DNA of 64,000 nt from CALJXB01 sp965225935 (GTDB lineage Bacteria; Pseudomonadota; Alphaproteobacteria; Kiloniellales; JAKSDN01): the NCBI GenBank assembly GCA_965225935.1, contig CBDDCC010000016.1, positions 211,605 to 275,604 on the forward strand, read 5' to 3'. Below are positions 23,666 to 31,754 of the stretch, piece by piece. Every line of letters begins with the position of its first letter. Within the stretch, counting starts at the first letter, position 1. The translations under genes and the position numbers were made by a program. The notes below the pieces were generated by a model that searched no databases, was not told where the DNA came from, and saw only the letters and a program-made list of their open reading frames with translations.

Positions 23666-24535
23666 ATGATCGAAACCACCTTCGAACACGGCCTGGTCAC
23701 GCGCGCGGCGGGTTGCGGCGCGCGCGGCCGCCTGGCCTGCCTGGCGCTCGCCGTCCTACTGGTTTGTCTGAGCGCAGGGCCGGGCGGGGCCGGGGCGGTG
23801 GTCGCCGTCACGCCTCACCGGGCCGTCTATGCCCTGGAGCTCGGCAAGATCCGCAGCAACAGCAACGTGACGCGGGCCGAGGGCCGGCTCGAGTACGAGT
23901 GGGACGACGTCTGCGACGGCTGGTCCGTGCGCCAGAAGACGCTCCTGACGGTGGTGCACCGCAACGGCCAGGAGGTCCAGTCAAACTGGACCATCAATTC
24001 CTGGGAGTCGAAGGATGGGCTGCGCTACCGCTTCTACGTACGCCGCTTTCGGCCCGACGGAGCGGTGGCCTCGGTGCGGGGCACGGCCGAGCTGGCGGGC
24101 CCCGGCCTGGGCGGCCAGGCGGTCTTCCACGATCCCGAGGAACGGGTGCTCGAGCTGCCCGCGGGCACGGTCTTTCCCACCAACTACAGCCTGGAGATGA
24201 TCGAGCTGGCCGAGAGCGAGGGCTTTCCCGACTGGCGGGTCATGTTCGACGGCTTCGGCGATGCGGAGCTCCAGGGCGTCGGCGCCGCCATGATCGGCCC
24301 GGTGGCGCCCGGCGAGGTGCCGAGCCTGGACAGCGCCCTGCTGGCGGACCTGCCGTCCTGGCGCATCCGTCTCGCCTTCTTCCCGCTCTCCCGGCGCACC
24401 CCCGAGCCCGACCGGGAGCAGGGCTTCCGGGTCTTCGCCAACGGTGTGGTGGACGAGCTGGTGATCGACTACGGCGACTTCACGATCGACGCGGCGCTCG
24501 AGGCGATTTCGCCCCTGCCGGCGCCGAACTGCTGA
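23666..24535 (+). CDS. EipB-family periplasmic envelope-integrity protein (DUF1849)
   Basis: The 289-residue protein begins with a signal sequence (LACLALAVLLVCLSAGPGGAGA). A beta-rich domain typical of the DUF1849/EipB family follows: TPHRAVYALELG, an EYEWDDVCDGW segment, and a final DYGDFTIDAALEAI helix. EipB in Brucella is a periplasmic beta-spiral protein needed for envelope integrity, with a disulfide between an early and a late cysteine. Here one Cys is in VCDGW and the other is the last residue, so that bond can be kept. The ATG at 23666 is preferred over an upstream TTG at 23606. Its 3' end overlaps that of dinB by 56 bp on the opposite strand. Confidence 0.85.
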   Translation: MIETTFEHGLVTRAAGCGARGRLACLALAVLLVCLSAGPGGAGAVVAVTPHRAVYALELGKIRSNSNVTRAEGRLEYEWDDVCDGWSVRQKTLLTVVHRNGQEVQSNWTINSWESKDGLRYRFYVRRFRPDGAVASVRGTAELAGPGLGGQAVFHDPEERVLELPAGTVFPTNYSLEMIELAESEGFPDWRVMFDGFGDAELQGVGAAMIGPVAPGEVPSLDSALLADLPSWRIRLAFFPLSRRTPEPDREQGFRVFANGVVDELVIDYGDFTIDAALEAISPLPAPNC

Positions 24536-25838
24536 GCGCGCGGCCGGCGCTCTCCCCTGACTCGGGACTCCGCGGGCTGCCCGCGAAGCCCCGTCCCTTG
24601 ACGATGGCGTCGCGCCCCAGCTTGTCGCGCACCCGGTCGATGGCCTGCTCCACCCGCGAGTGCCGATCGCGGCCCGGATCCAGCAGGTTCGGCGGGTCGG
24701 CCTGGGCGCCCTCGCAGAGATCGATGACCCCGGCGCCGATCAGCCGGAAGCGGCGGCCGTCGGCCTCGCGCTTGAGGAGGGCCTGGGCGGCCTGGAAGAT
24801 GCGCTCGGCGAGCTGGGTCGGGTCGGAGAGGCGCTGGCGCCGGGAGAGGATCTGGAAGTCGCTGGTCTTGAGCTTGAGGGTCACCGTGCGCCCGGCGAGG
24901 TCCGAGCGCTTGAGGCGCCTGGCCACGGTCTCGCAGAGCGGCCAGAGGGTCCGCGACAGGGCCTCGACGTCGCTCAGGTCGGTCTCGAAGGTGGTCTCGG
25001 CCGAGATGCTCTTGGTGGGCGCGTCCGGGTCGACCGCGCGGCGGTCCTCGCCCCGGGAGAAGTGGTAGAGGCGCTGGCCCATGGCGCCGTAGCGGGCGGT
25101 CAGTGCCGCCTCGTCGTAGGCCCAGAGGTCGCGCACCTTGAGGATGCCGTCGCGCGCCAGCGCCCGCTGCAGGGCCTTGCCGACGCCCCAGATGATGCCG
25201 ACCGGCCGCTCGGCCAGGAAGTCGCGGGCCTCGGCCCGGCCGATCACCGCGAAGCCCCGCGGCTTGTCCAGGTCCGAGGCGATCTTGGCCAGGAACTTGT
25301 TGCAGCTGAGGCCGATCGAGACCGTCAGGTCGAAGGCCTGCTCGATCCTGAGGGCGAGCGCCGCGAGCGTGCGCGCGGGCGGCCCGCCGTGGAGCGCCTC
25401 GGTGCCCCGCAGGTCGAGGAAGGCCTCGTCGATGGAAAGCGGCTCCACCAGGGGCGTGATCTCCTGCATCAGGGTGCGGATGCGCTGGCCTGCCTCCTTG
25501 TACTTCGCCATGTTGGGGCGGATCACCACGGCGTCGGGACAGGCCTTCAGCGCCTTGAACATGGGCATGGCCGAGTGCACGCCGTAGAGCCGGGACACGT
25601 AGCAGGCCGCCGCCACGACCCCGCGGCGCCCGCCGCCGACGATCACCGGCCGGTCCCGGAGGCTCGGGTCGTCGCGCTTCTCCACGTTGGCGTAGAAGGC
25701 GTCGCAGTCGAGATGGGCGATGGCCAGGCCGCCCAGCTCCGGATGGCGGCGCAGGCGGGGGGAGTTGCAGTGGCGGCAGCGCCCCGTCTCCCGCGGGTCC
25801 GGGTTCTCGCTCAGGCAATCGAGGCAGAGGGCGTCCAT
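24480..25838 (-). CDS. dinB: Y-family DNA polymerase IV with N-terminal zinc-ribbon-like extension
   Basis: The 452-residue translesion polymerase has catalytic segments IAHLDCDAFYANVE and LSIDEAFLDL, the thumb helix-hairpin-helix region (WGVGKALQRAL) and the little-finger domain (TKSISAETTFETDL onward). The first 45 residues precede the polymerase core. They contain CxxC at residues 5-8 and CxxC at 21-24, a likely zinc ribbon not found in E. coli Pol IV. The ATG at 25838 includes this ribbon. The last 30 residues are Ser/Pro-rich and overlap the end of the EipB gene. Only two bases separate it from the upstream ROK kinase gene, so the two form an operon. Confidence 0.93.
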   Translation of the reverse strand: MDALCLDCLSENPDPRETGRCRHCNSPRLRRHPELGGLAIAHLDCDAFYANVEKRDDPSLRDRPVIVGGGRRGVVAAACYVSRLYGVHSAMPMFKALKACPDAVVIRPNMAKYKEAGQRIRTLMQEITPLVEPLSIDEAFLDLRGTEALHGGPPARTLAALALRIEQAFDLTVSIGLSCNKFLAKIASDLDKPRGFAVIGRAEARDFLAERPVGIIWGVGKALQRALARDGILKVRDLWAYDEAALTARYGAMGQRLYHFSRGEDRRAVDPDAPTKSISAETTFETDLSDVEALSRTLWPLCETVARRLKRSDLAGRTVTLKLKTSDFQILSRRQRLSDPTQLAERIFQAAQALLKREADGRRFRLIGAGVIDLCEGAQADPPNLLDPGRDRHSRVEQAIDRVRDKLGRDAIVKGRGFAGSPRSPESGESAGRALSSSAPAGAKSPRAPRRS

Positions 25839-25840
25839 GA

Positions 25841-26764
25841 CTAGGGCCGCCCAGGCGGGGCGGCGGCGGGCCACAGCCAGGCGGCGCCCCGCACGCCGCT
25901 CGAATCGCCGTGCCGGGGCGGCCGGATGGGCGTGTCCACCTGGTCGCTGAAGACGTAGGCCGAGAGGCGCGCCGGCAGACCCCGGTAAAGCCGTTCGATC
26001 CGCGAGAGGCCGCCGCCGAGCACGATCACCTCGGGGTCCAGGACGTTGATGACGCTGGCCAGCGCCCGGGCGAGCCGGTCCTCGTAGCGCTCGAAGGTGG
26101 CGGCCGCCGCCGGCTCGCCCGCCTCGGCCCGGACCACCAGCTCTTCGGCCGGCAGCGCTTCGCCGCAGGCCCGCTCGTGGTCCCGGGCGAGGCCCGGCCC
26201 GGACAGGAAGACCTCGATGCAGCCCCGCTTGCCGCAGTAGCAGGCCGGGCCCTCGCGCTCCTCAGCGTCGGGCCAGGGCAGGGGATTGTGGCCCCATTCG
26301 CCGGCAATGGCGTTGAGGCCGCGAATCGGCCGGCCGTCGACCACCAGGCCGCCGCCGACTCCGGTGCCCAGGATGACGCCGAAGACCAGCCCGGCCCCGG
26401 CGCCTGCCCCGTCCACGGCCTCGGAGAGGGCGAAGCAGTTGGCGTCGTTCTCGATCCTGACCGGACGCCCGAGGCGCTCCTCCAGGTCCCGGTCGAGCCG
26501 CTCGCCGATAATCCAGGTGGAGTTGGCGTTCTTGACCCGGCCTGTCGCCGGCGAGATGGCGCCGGGGATGCCGACTCCGACCGGGGTCCCGGGCCCGGCC
26601 CCGGCTTCGGCCGCCAGTTCCCCCACCAGCCCCGCGATCGCCTCCAGGGTCGCCGGGTAGCTGCCCCGCGGGCTGGCGATCCGGCGGCGCGCCAGGGCTT
26701 GGCCCCCGTCTTCGACGACGATGCCTTCGGTCTTGGTTCCGCCCAGGTCGATGCCGATTCGCAT
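25841..26764 (-). CDS. ROK-family sugar kinase (fructokinase-like)
   Basis: The 307-residue protein has the ROK features: N-terminal phosphate loop GIDLGGTKTEG, substrate region with IENDANCFALSEA, second loop GTGVGGGLVVDG, and zinc motif CYCGKRGCIEVFLSG. The adenosine segment is VIVLGGGLS. The closest functional types are fructokinase (Mak) and N-acetylglucosamine kinase, and substrate choice cannot be fixed by eye. The ATG at 26764 gives the standard MRIGIDLGGTK start. It is co-transcribed with dinB, an unexpected pairing. The 209-bp region upstream is shared with divK. Confidence 0.9.
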   Translation of the reverse strand: MRIGIDLGGTKTEGIVVEDGGQALARRRIASPRGSYPATLEAIAGLVGELAAEAGAGPGTPVGVGIPGAISPATGRVKNANSTWIIGERLDRDLEERLGRPVRIENDANCFALSEAVDGAGAGAGLVFGVILGTGVGGGLVVDGRPIRGLNAIAGEWGHNPLPWPDAEEREGPACYCGKRGCIEVFLSGPGLARDHERACGEALPAEELVVRAEAGEPAAAATFERYEDRLARALASVINVLDPEVIVLGGGLSRIERLYRGLPARLSAYVFSDQVDTPIRPPRHGDSSGVRGAAWLWPAAAPPGRP

Positions 26765-26824
26765 GCCCCAGTTCCCAGCCCGCATCCGCCCAGCCCCTAG
26801 GGTCTCCGGGTTTCCTAACAAATG

Positions 26825-26841
26825 CTAACGGATTATTAACC
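26825..26841 (+). promoter_or_regulatory. Candidate CtrA box upstream of divK
   Basis: The sequence CTAA-CGGATTA-TTAACC matches the CtrA consensus TTAA-N7-TTAAC with one mismatch. It lies 133 bp before the divK start in an AT-rich patch. divK transcription is CtrA-dependent in Caulobacter, which supports the assignment. The site also lies 61 bp from the divergent ROK-kinase start, so it could affect that gene. Confidence 0.58.
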
Positions 26842-26973
26842 TTGGGGGGGTAATGCTGGGGACAGTGATCTGCGTCGGCTTGGCGATGCCAGCCGTCCGC
26901 GGGCCGGTCGGATCGGGTACTTGGGCCGGCCCCGCGAGAGCGCGACGACCGCGTCGACTGAGGAGGAGCGCGC

Positions 26974-27393
26974 ATGGCTGAACCGAAGGTCTCGGGGCCT
27001 GCGGAAGTGAGCGGCAAGATGAACGGCGTAGCCAAGACGGTCCTCGTCGTCGAGGACAACGACCTCAACATGAAGCTGTTCCACGATCTGCTCGAGGCCC
27101 ACGGCTACAACATCCTGCAGACCAAGGACGGCATGGAGGCGCTGCAGCTCGCCCGCCAGCACCGGCCGGACCTCATCCTGATGGACATCCAGCTGCCCGA
27201 GGTCTCGGGCCTGGAAGTCACCAAGTGGCTCAAGGAAGACGACAGCCTGAAGTCGATTCCCGTGGTCGCCGTCACCGCCTTCGCCATGAAGGGCGACGAG
27301 GAGAAAATCCGCGAGGGCGGCTGCGAGGCCTATATCGCCAAGCCGATTTCCGTTACCAACTTCCTGCAGACCGTCGAGCGTTTCGTCAACTAG
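26974..27393 (+). CDS. divK: Single-domain response regulator DivK
   Basis: The 139-residue protein is a stand-alone receiver domain. The acidic pocket (VVEDND), phospho-acceptor Asp (LILMDIQLPEVSG), switch Thr (VAVTAFAM) and Lys (YIAKPIS) are all intact. The NDLNMKLFHDLLEAHGY signature is typical of DivK. DivK carries the cell-fate phosphorylation signal that ultimately lowers CtrA activity. The ATG at 26974 follows a GAGGAGGAG site and gives about 20 extra N-terminal residues. The internal ATG at residue 16 is an alternative. It is immediately followed by pleD. Confidence 0.93.
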   Translation: MAEPKVSGPAEVSGKMNGVAKTVLVVEDNDLNMKLFHDLLEAHGYNILQTKDGMEALQLARQHRPDLILMDIQLPEVSGLEVTKWLKEDDSLKSIPVVAVTAFAMKGDEEKIREGGCEAYIAKPISVTNFLQTVERFVN

Positions 27394-27410
27394 AGGCCGG
27401 GAGCCCGTCG

Positions 27411-28826
27411 ATGACCGCCCGCATCCTCGTGGTCGACGACATACTGCCCAACGTCAAGCTGCTGGAAGCCAAGCTGACGGCCGAATACTTCGATGTCCTG
27501 ACGGCAAGCGACGGTCCGACTGCGCTCGAGATCGCCGACGCGGAGAGCCCCGATCTCATCCTGCTCGACGTCATGATGCCGGGCATGGACGGCTTCGAAG
27601 TCTGCGAGAAGCTCAAGCTCAATCCCAAGACGCGCCACATCCCCGTGGTCATGGTGACGGCGCTCAGCGACGTGAACGACCGGGTGCGCGGCCTCAAGGC
27701 CGGCGCCGACGACTTCCTCAGCAAGCCCGTCAACGACATCGCCCTCTTCGCCCGCGTGCGCTCCCTGGCGCGCCTCAAGGTGATGATGGACGAGCTCCGG
27801 GTGCGCCAGCAGACCACCGGCGGCGAGGACCTCTTCGAGGAGGAGATGGGCGAGGATTCGACCTTCTCCGACGCGCGCGTCCTGGTGGTCGAGTCGAGCG
27901 AGTTCTTGGGCAAGAAGATCGCCGAGCACCTGGCCAGCGCCGACTGCCAGGTGGAGCGGGTGACCAGCGGCGACGAGGGCCTGACGCAGGGCCGCCAGGA
28001 ACGCTATGACCTGATCATGGCGGGCCTGGACATCGGCGGCGAGGACGGCCTCAGGCTGTGCTCCCAGTTCCGCTCCCAGGAGGAGACCCGCCACGTCCCC
28101 ATTCTGCTGGTGCTCGACGAGACCGATCTCGCCCAGCTCGCCAAGGGCCTCGACCTCGGCGTCACCGACTACCTGATCAAGCCCATCGACCGCAACGAGC
28201 TGCTGGCCAGAGCCCGCACCCAGATCCGCCGCCGCCGCTATCACGACCAGCTCCGCGGGCTGCTCGAGAGCAGCGTGTCGATGGCCTACACCGATCCGCT
28301 GACCGGGGTCTACAACCGGCGCTACATGAAGGCGCACCTGGACCGCAAGATCATGGAGATCTCGGAGACGACCCAGCCGGTCTCGGTGCTCATGTGCGAC
28401 CTCGACCATTTCAAGCGAATCAACGACACCCGCGGGCATCCCGCCGGCGACGCGGTGCTCAAGGAGATGGCCGAGCGGGTGCGCGACAATCTGCGCGACT
28501 TCGACATGGTGGCCCGCTACGGCGGCGAGGAGTTCGTGGTGGTCATGCCGGCCACGCCGGCCTCGGCGGCGCAGGCCGTCGCCGAGCGGCTCTGCAAGAG
28601 GGTCGGCAGCGATGCCTTCGTGGTCTCCGGCGAGGAGGACTCCCTTTCGGTCACGGTCTCGATCGGCGTCGCCTCGACCGGTGACCCCACTACCGAGGCC
28701 GACGACTTGCTGGCCCGGGCCGACGCGGCCCTCTACCAGGCCAAGCGCGACGGCCGCGACCGCGTGGTGGTGGCCGACGACGCGGCCGAAGGCGCCCTGC
28801 CGCAAGCCGCCGCGGGCGGCGCCTGA
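27411..28826 (+). CDS. pleD: PleD-type response regulator / diguanylate cyclase
   Basis: The 471-residue protein has receiver 1 (residues about 3-120, phospho-acceptor in LILLDVMMPGMDG, Lys in FLSKPVN) and receiver 2 (about 150-270). Receiver 2 has VVESSE instead of the acidic pocket, as expected for the non-phosphorylated adaptor domain of PleD. A GGDEF domain (about 295-455) follows, with the active loop GGEEF and an intact RDFD inhibitory site. PleD makes cyclic di-GMP at the maturing pole. It starts 17 bases after divK and shares its promoter. Confidence 0.94.
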   Translation: MTARILVVDDILPNVKLLEAKLTAEYFDVLTASDGPTALEIADAESPDLILLDVMMPGMDGFEVCEKLKLNPKTRHIPVVMVTALSDVNDRVRGLKAGADDFLSKPVNDIALFARVRSLARLKVMMDELRVRQQTTGGEDLFEEEMGEDSTFSDARVLVVESSEFLGKKIAEHLASADCQVERVTSGDEGLTQGRQERYDLIMAGLDIGGEDGLRLCSQFRSQEETRHVPILLVLDETDLAQLAKGLDLGVTDYLIKPIDRNELLARARTQIRRRRYHDQLRGLLESSVSMAYTDPLTGVYNRRYMKAHLDRKIMEISETTQPVSVLMCDLDHFKRINDTRGHPAGDAVLKEMAERVRDNLRDFDMVARYGGEEFVVVMPATPASAAQAVAERLCKRVGSDAFVVSGEEDSLSVTVSIGVASTGDPTTEADDLLARADAALYQAKRDGRDRVVVADDAAEGALPQAAAGGA

Positions 28827-28884
28827 CGACCCTTCGCCGCGGGCAGTGCCTGACGGCTGTCCGCCGCGCCGCCGGAAACGACCA

Positions 28885-28907
28885 ACGGCCGCCCCCGGGG
28901 CGGCCGT
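28885..28907 (+). terminator. Hairpin terminator after pleD
   Basis: A 10-bp perfect GC-rich stem (ACGGCCGCCC with GGGCGGCCGT) and a 3-base loop lie 58 bases after the pleD stop. They are followed by CTTGCTTTC, a modest pyrimidine tract. This fits a Rho-independent terminator of divK-pleD. Confidence 0.72.
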
Positions 28908-28936
28908 CTTGCTTTCAGTGACAGCTAAGATTCGCC

Positions 28937-28962
28937 GATCAAGTTTCTGATATTACTTGATC
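28937..28962 (-). terminator. Inverted repeat at the 3' end of rpmG
   Basis: GATCAAGT and ACTTGATC pair perfectly over 8 bp around a 10-base loop. The repeat includes the last codons and stop of rpmG. It may stabilise or end the transcript, although there is no U-run. Confidence 0.4.
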
Positions 28963-29120
28963 TTCGCTTCCTTGAACAGCACGTGCTTGCGGAGCACCGG
29001 GTCGTACTTCTTGAGCGACAGCTTCTCGGTCATGGTCCGCGTGTTCTTCTTGGTCACGTAGTAGTAGCCGGTGCCTTCGCTGCTCACCAGCTTGATCAGT
29101 TGCGTGGTCGGTTTCGCCAT
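28953..29120 (-). CDS. rpmG: 50S ribosomal protein L33
   Basis: The 55-residue basic protein is readily recognised as L33 from MAKPTTQLIKLVSSEGTG, YYYVTKKNTR and the ending KYDPVLRKHVLFKEAKIK. It is the cysteine-free type, with no zinc-binding CxxC pairs, as is normal in alphaproteobacteria. It lies 66 bp after the NUDIX gene on the same strand. Confidence 0.96.
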   Translation of the reverse strand: MAKPTTQLIKLVSSEGTGYYYVTKKNTRTMTEKLSLKKYDPVLRKHVLFKEAKIK

Positions 29121-29186
29121 TCGTCTGTCCTCGCCGCCCGGGCCATCGGCTGCTGCGCAGGGAACATAGCCTTGGGCGGCCTCAAG

Positions 29187-29960
29187 TCAAGCGTCTCGCC
29201 GCCGGCGCTTGGCCTGTGGGCCGTGAGGGACGACGGTGCGGAACTGGTGCTGCTCCGGGCCGCGCCAGGTGAAGCAGGGCGCGGGCGAGGCCGCGGCCCG
29301 CCCGGGCCAGCCTTCGGTCCCGATCCCGTGGTCGGCGAGATGTGGCCGCACCTCGTCCAGGACCACGGCATTGGCGTCGGCCAGCGGGACCTTGCCGCTG
29401 TCGCGGAGACGCACCCAGCCCAGGTCCTCGAGCTCGCCGTCGCCGCCCATGGCCGCCGCGTCCTCGCCCGGAAGCAGCGCGGCCGTGGGGCCGAGCACCG
29501 CCATGAAGAAGCGCGAGTGGAAGCGCCGCTGGGAGTTGCGCGGCGTGATGGCCCGCGCGGTCAGCAGCAGGGCCTCGAAGGCGGGCGCCCGGCCGGCCTC
29601 GGCGTAGGCCCGCCACACCGGCGCCTCGCCGGGCCCGCCGGACGCCGTCTCGCATGGCTTCGCCGAGACCAGCAGCAGGCCGGTCTCCTCGTAGCATTCC
29701 CGGAGGGCGGTGCGCGCGAAAGCCCTGAGGCCCCGCCGGGTCCTGCCGTCCAGTCCGGCGGGCGGCAAGGGAACGTCTTCCCGGAACCCCGAGGCGCGCC
29801 GGTCGGCCGTCTCCATCAACCCGCCGGGGAAGACGTAGGCGCCCGGGAAAGCGCGCGCCGAGCGGCGGCGGCGGCCGAGCAGGATCTCGGGGCCCGCGGG
29901 GCCCTGGCGGATCAGCAGGAGCCCGGCTGAATCGACGGGTCGGACGGCGTCGAGCGGCAC
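29187..29960 (-). CDS. NUDIX hydrolase with insertion in the Nudix box (NUDT19-like)
   Basis: The 257-residue protein has the split NUDIX pattern VFPGGLMETAD, then about 30 intervening residues, then ALRECYEETGLLL. The RExxEExG catalytic core is intact, but the distance from the GG to it is much longer than in the standard 23-residue box. Such an insertion is known in NUDT19-type CoA diphosphatases, whose general layout this matches. The natural substrate is not established. Its start overlaps the end of the S41 protease gene by 49 bp. Confidence 0.86.
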   Translation of the reverse strand: MPLDAVRPVDSAGLLLIRQGPAGPEILLGRRRRSARAFPGAYVFPGGLMETADRRASGFREDVPLPPAGLDGRTRRGLRAFARTALRECYEETGLLLVSAKPCETASGGPGEAPVWRAYAEAGRAPAFEALLLTARAITPRNSQRRFHSRFFMAVLGPTAALLPGEDAAAMGGDGELEDLGWVRLRDSGKVPLADANAVVLDEVRPHLADHGIGTEGWPGRAAASPAPCFTWRGPEQHQFRTVVPHGPQAKRRRRDA

Positions 29961-31585
29961 GCGGCCTCGTTGTCCCCGATCAGGGCTTCCTGCTGGACGG
30001 CGGCGGACTCCGGCGACTGGTGCAGCGCGCGGGCGTAGAGCGCCGCATTCTGCAGGATGGCGCGGGCCACCTCGAGGTCGATCTCGGGCTCGCCGTCGCG
30101 CCTGGGACAGCGCGCGCGGAAGGCCGCGATCTGGCTCGCGTCGGCGCCGGTCAGGGCGAAGTCCGGGCCCCGGCTCAGCGGGAACTCGCCGCGGCGCAGC
30201 CGGTTGAGCACGTCGGCCGAGCCCTCCACGTCGCCGCTGGTGCAGAGGTTCGGCAGCACGCCATAGGTGTTGAGGACGTAGCCCGAGGGCGCGCGGAAGT
30301 TGGCCCAGGTGAGCGTCAGCTCGCCCTCGTTGGGCAGGCGCAGAACCGTCTGGACCGTGCCCTTGCCGAAGGTGTTGGTGCCGATCAGGACGGCGCGGCC
30401 GGCGTCTTGCAGGGCGGCCGCCACGATCTCGGAGGCCGACGCCGAGCTGCCGTCGAGCAGCACCACGACCGGCAGGCCCTCGGCCAGGTCGTCGGAGGCC
30501 GCGTTGAAGTACTGGTGGCTGTCCGGATGGCGCCCGTGGGTTGAGACGATGCGGCCCTCGCTGACGAAGAGGTCGGCCACCTCCACGCCCTGGTCGAGCA
30601 GGCCGCCAGGGTTGCCCCGCAGGTCGAGGACGAAGCCCAGCAGCTTCTCCCCTAGGCCGTTCTGGGCTTCTTCGATCTTCTGGCGCACGCTCCGGGCGGT
30701 GCCCTGGTTGAAGTTCGAGACGTGCAGGTAGGCGATGTTGCCCTCGGCGCGGTACTCCACCGTCTGGGGCACCACCAGCTCCCGCGTCACCGTGACCGGC
30801 AGTTCCTCGGCCGGATCGGACCTCCGGACCAGCAGGCGGACCTTGCTGCGGACGGGGCCGCGCAGGCGCCGCACAACCTCGCGCTGGGAGAGGCCGACGG
30901 CGCTCGCCCCCTCGATCTCGGTGATCAGGTCATCGACCTGGAGGCCCGACCTTTCGGCCGGCGTCTTCTCCATGACCGAGAGGATCCGCACGCCCTCGTC
31001 GACCACGCGAATGCGCACGCCGATGCCGCCGAAGCCGTCCCGGCTGGCGCGGTTTTCCCTGGCCACCTCGCGGCCGGAGTAGCGCGAGAAGCGGTCGAGA
31101 CGCCCGATGATGCCCTCGAAGGCCGCCTGATAGAGCGCTTCGCTGTCGCTCTCGGCGATGATCGGCGAGACGTCCCGCTCGATCTCCAGGGCTGAGGCTG
31201 TCAGCGCGCCCCAGCCGTCGATGTCGGTGATCTCGGGCCTGGGCAGGCGGCCGACGCTGTGGCCGTGGTAGTTGATGCTGATGTCGGTCTCGTTCTCTTC
31301 GATCTGAAACTCGGGGTCGAGGCTGGCCACGCTCTCGATCCCGGCCTCGGCCAGGTCCGCCGTCGGCACCTCCTCGATATAGATCTCGGAGATGTGCTCG
31401 TAGCTGTCGGTGAACAGCCGGACTGCGCTCGATCTGTCGTAGCCGTCCGGATCCTGGATCTCGCTGGCGATGCAGCCCGCCAGGACCAGCCCCAGGATCA
31501 GCGTGGCTCCCCGCCGGACCGCCAAGCGGCCGGCCCGCGTCCTCAACTCAGTCAACCGTTCGCTTGCAATATTATTCTGCTTCAA
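29912..31585 (-). CDS. S41-family (CtpA-like) protease, predicted lipoprotein
   Basis: The 557-residue protein has a lipoprotein-type signal (LILGLVLAGC). A 130-residue N-terminal region, a PDZ domain (about 185-265, GGIGVRIRVVDEGVRILSVM) and an S41 catalytic domain follow. The catalytic Ser is in DGSSASASEIVA and the Lys in FGKGTVQTV. It probably cuts C-terminal ends of periplasmic proteins, perhaps cell-wall enzymes. Translation appears to start at a TTG at 31585 with GGGAG ten bases upstream. No ATG gives a full signal peptide. The C-terminal 60 residues are not family-conserved. Confidence 0.85.
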   Translation of the reverse strand: MKQNNIASERLTELRTRAGRLAVRRGATLILGLVLAGCIASEIQDPDGYDRSSAVRLFTDSYEHISEIYIEEVPTADLAEAGIESVASLDPEFQIEENETDISINYHGHSVGRLPRPEITDIDGWGALTASALEIERDVSPIIAESDSEALYQAAFEGIIGRLDRFSRYSGREVARENRASRDGFGGIGVRIRVVDEGVRILSVMEKTPAERSGLQVDDLITEIEGASAVGLSQREVVRRLRGPVRSKVRLLVRRSDPAEELPVTVTRELVVPQTVEYRAEGNIAYLHVSNFNQGTARSVRQKIEEAQNGLGEKLLGFVLDLRGNPGGLLDQGVEVADLFVSEGRIVSTHGRHPDSHQYFNAASDDLAEGLPVVVLLDGSSASASEIVAAALQDAGRAVLIGTNTFGKGTVQTVLRLPNEGELTLTWANFRAPSGYVLNTYGVLPNLCTSGDVEGSADVLNRLRRGEFPLSRGPDFALTGADASQIAAFRARCPRRDGEPEIDLEVARAILQNAALYARALHQSPESAAVQQEALIGDNEAACRSTPSDPSIQPGSC

Positions 31586-31754
31586 AGACTTGTCGCTCCC
31601 ACTTCAGATCCCCTGCTCGGGAAAACGCCGGCGCCGCCGTCCAACTGCCGTTGCTTGGGCCCGATCCGGGAAATCTGGCAATCCAATAGTACAGCCTTTC
31701 GGGATCAACATCCCGTTAATTCAATCAATTACCTTAACACATGCTGGCGAAAGA

